A program made the position numbers and the translations under genes. From the NCBI RefSeq assembly GCF_000308855.1, contig NZ_BAGM01000049.1, forward strand, positions 1 to 64,000: DNA of 64,000 nt, read 5' to 3'. The notes under the pieces are model-generated. The model saw nothing but the letters and a program-made list of their open reading frames with translations. It did not search any database and was not told the origin of the DNA. The stretch comes from Nocardia veterana NBRC 100344 (GTDB lineage: Bacteria > Actinomycetota > Actinomycetes > Mycobacteriales > Mycobacteriaceae). Shown in pieces: positions 63,534-64,000 of the stretch; position 1 is the stretch's first letter; every line of letters starts with the position of its first letter.

Positions 63534-63711
63534 CTGCGCTGCCCTCCTGTGCCGGTGACCGCCGAGCCCGCACACTCCGCGGCGAATGCGGGCTTCACTG
63601 TATGCGTAACCGGTAGTACCGCGCCACGAGTGGTGCGATGCGGCCGCTCGTACCGGAGGTTCGGAGGGGCCCGGGGTGCGATCGACGGCCCTGGCACGGC
63701 ACAATAGTGCG

Positions 63712-64000
<289 letters not shown>

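Overview
The window is GC-rich DNA with strong third-position GC bias, many GTG starts and dense gene packing. It reads as the chromosome of a mycolic-acid actinomycete, most likely Nocardia or a close relative. The main support is the block at 53.6-61.4 kb (cobD, SURF1, ptpA, cobC, Nif3-like, zinc-ribbon coiled coil, RNase H/phosphatase), which keeps the order and orientation of Mycobacterium tuberculosis Rv2236c-Rv2228c. The start of an actinobacterial RNase P RNA gene lies at the right edge. Two 14-bp KstR-type operators, F420/FMN luciferase-like oxidoreductases, a UsfX-like anti-sigma factor and secreted Nocardia-type glycine-rich proteins fit the same origin. I see no tRNA, rRNA, insertion sequence, prophage or CRISPR array.

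Layout. 0-4.4 kb: a partial hypothetical gene, an AraC regulator, a secreted protein, then a folE operon with two small membrane proteins facing a SufR-like regulator across a perfect 11-bp inverted repeat. 4.5-11.5 kb: gnd, an SPW-repeat membrane protein, a secreted DUF5995-type protein, an F420-type oxidoreductase, a methyltransferase and two related secreted glycine-rich proteins. 11.6-16.5 kb: an operon of UsfX-like anti-sigma factor, DsbA-like protein and secreted GH65 glycosidase behind a SigF-type promoter, a CheB-like remnant, and a STAS-ATPase protein. 16.7-23.4 kb: a flavin monooxygenase and acetyl-CoA synthetase, each paired with a GAF/winged-helix regulator of the same architecture. 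23.4-32.5 kb: an MFS transporter fused to three beta-sandwich repeats, a secreted lipase, and a luciferase-like monooxygenase / flavoprotein / ferredoxin group.

32.5-44.3 kb is a mosaic: quinone reductase, methyltransferase and SnoaL-like protein around the first KstR-type site, a GlxA regulator with a cupin, an atypical CYP157-like P450, an amidase, a NERD-like membrane protein, an HxlR regulator with twin operators facing an AlaA-type aminotransferase, and a thioesterase with the second KstR-type site. 44.3-53.5 kb holds a 5'-nucleotidase lipoprotein, an orphan DNA adenine methylase, a TetR regulator, a 59-residue small gene, a gamma-carbonic-anhydrase-like protein, a second GlxA regulator, a metallo-hydrolase, alanine dehydrogenase and an ECF41 sigma factor. 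From 53.6 kb the conserved block runs to an alpha/beta hydrolase, a lactate-oxidase-type flavoprotein and rnpB.

The genes form many small units, usually a regulator facing its target or a short operon closed by a strong hairpin. The parts that look least routine are the SufR-like/folE operon, the SigF-type promoter on an anti-sigma factor that has no sigma gene beside it, the twin GAF-regulator catabolic block, the P450 lacking its ExxR arginine, and the two KstR-type sites at genes not obviously tied to a steroid cluster.
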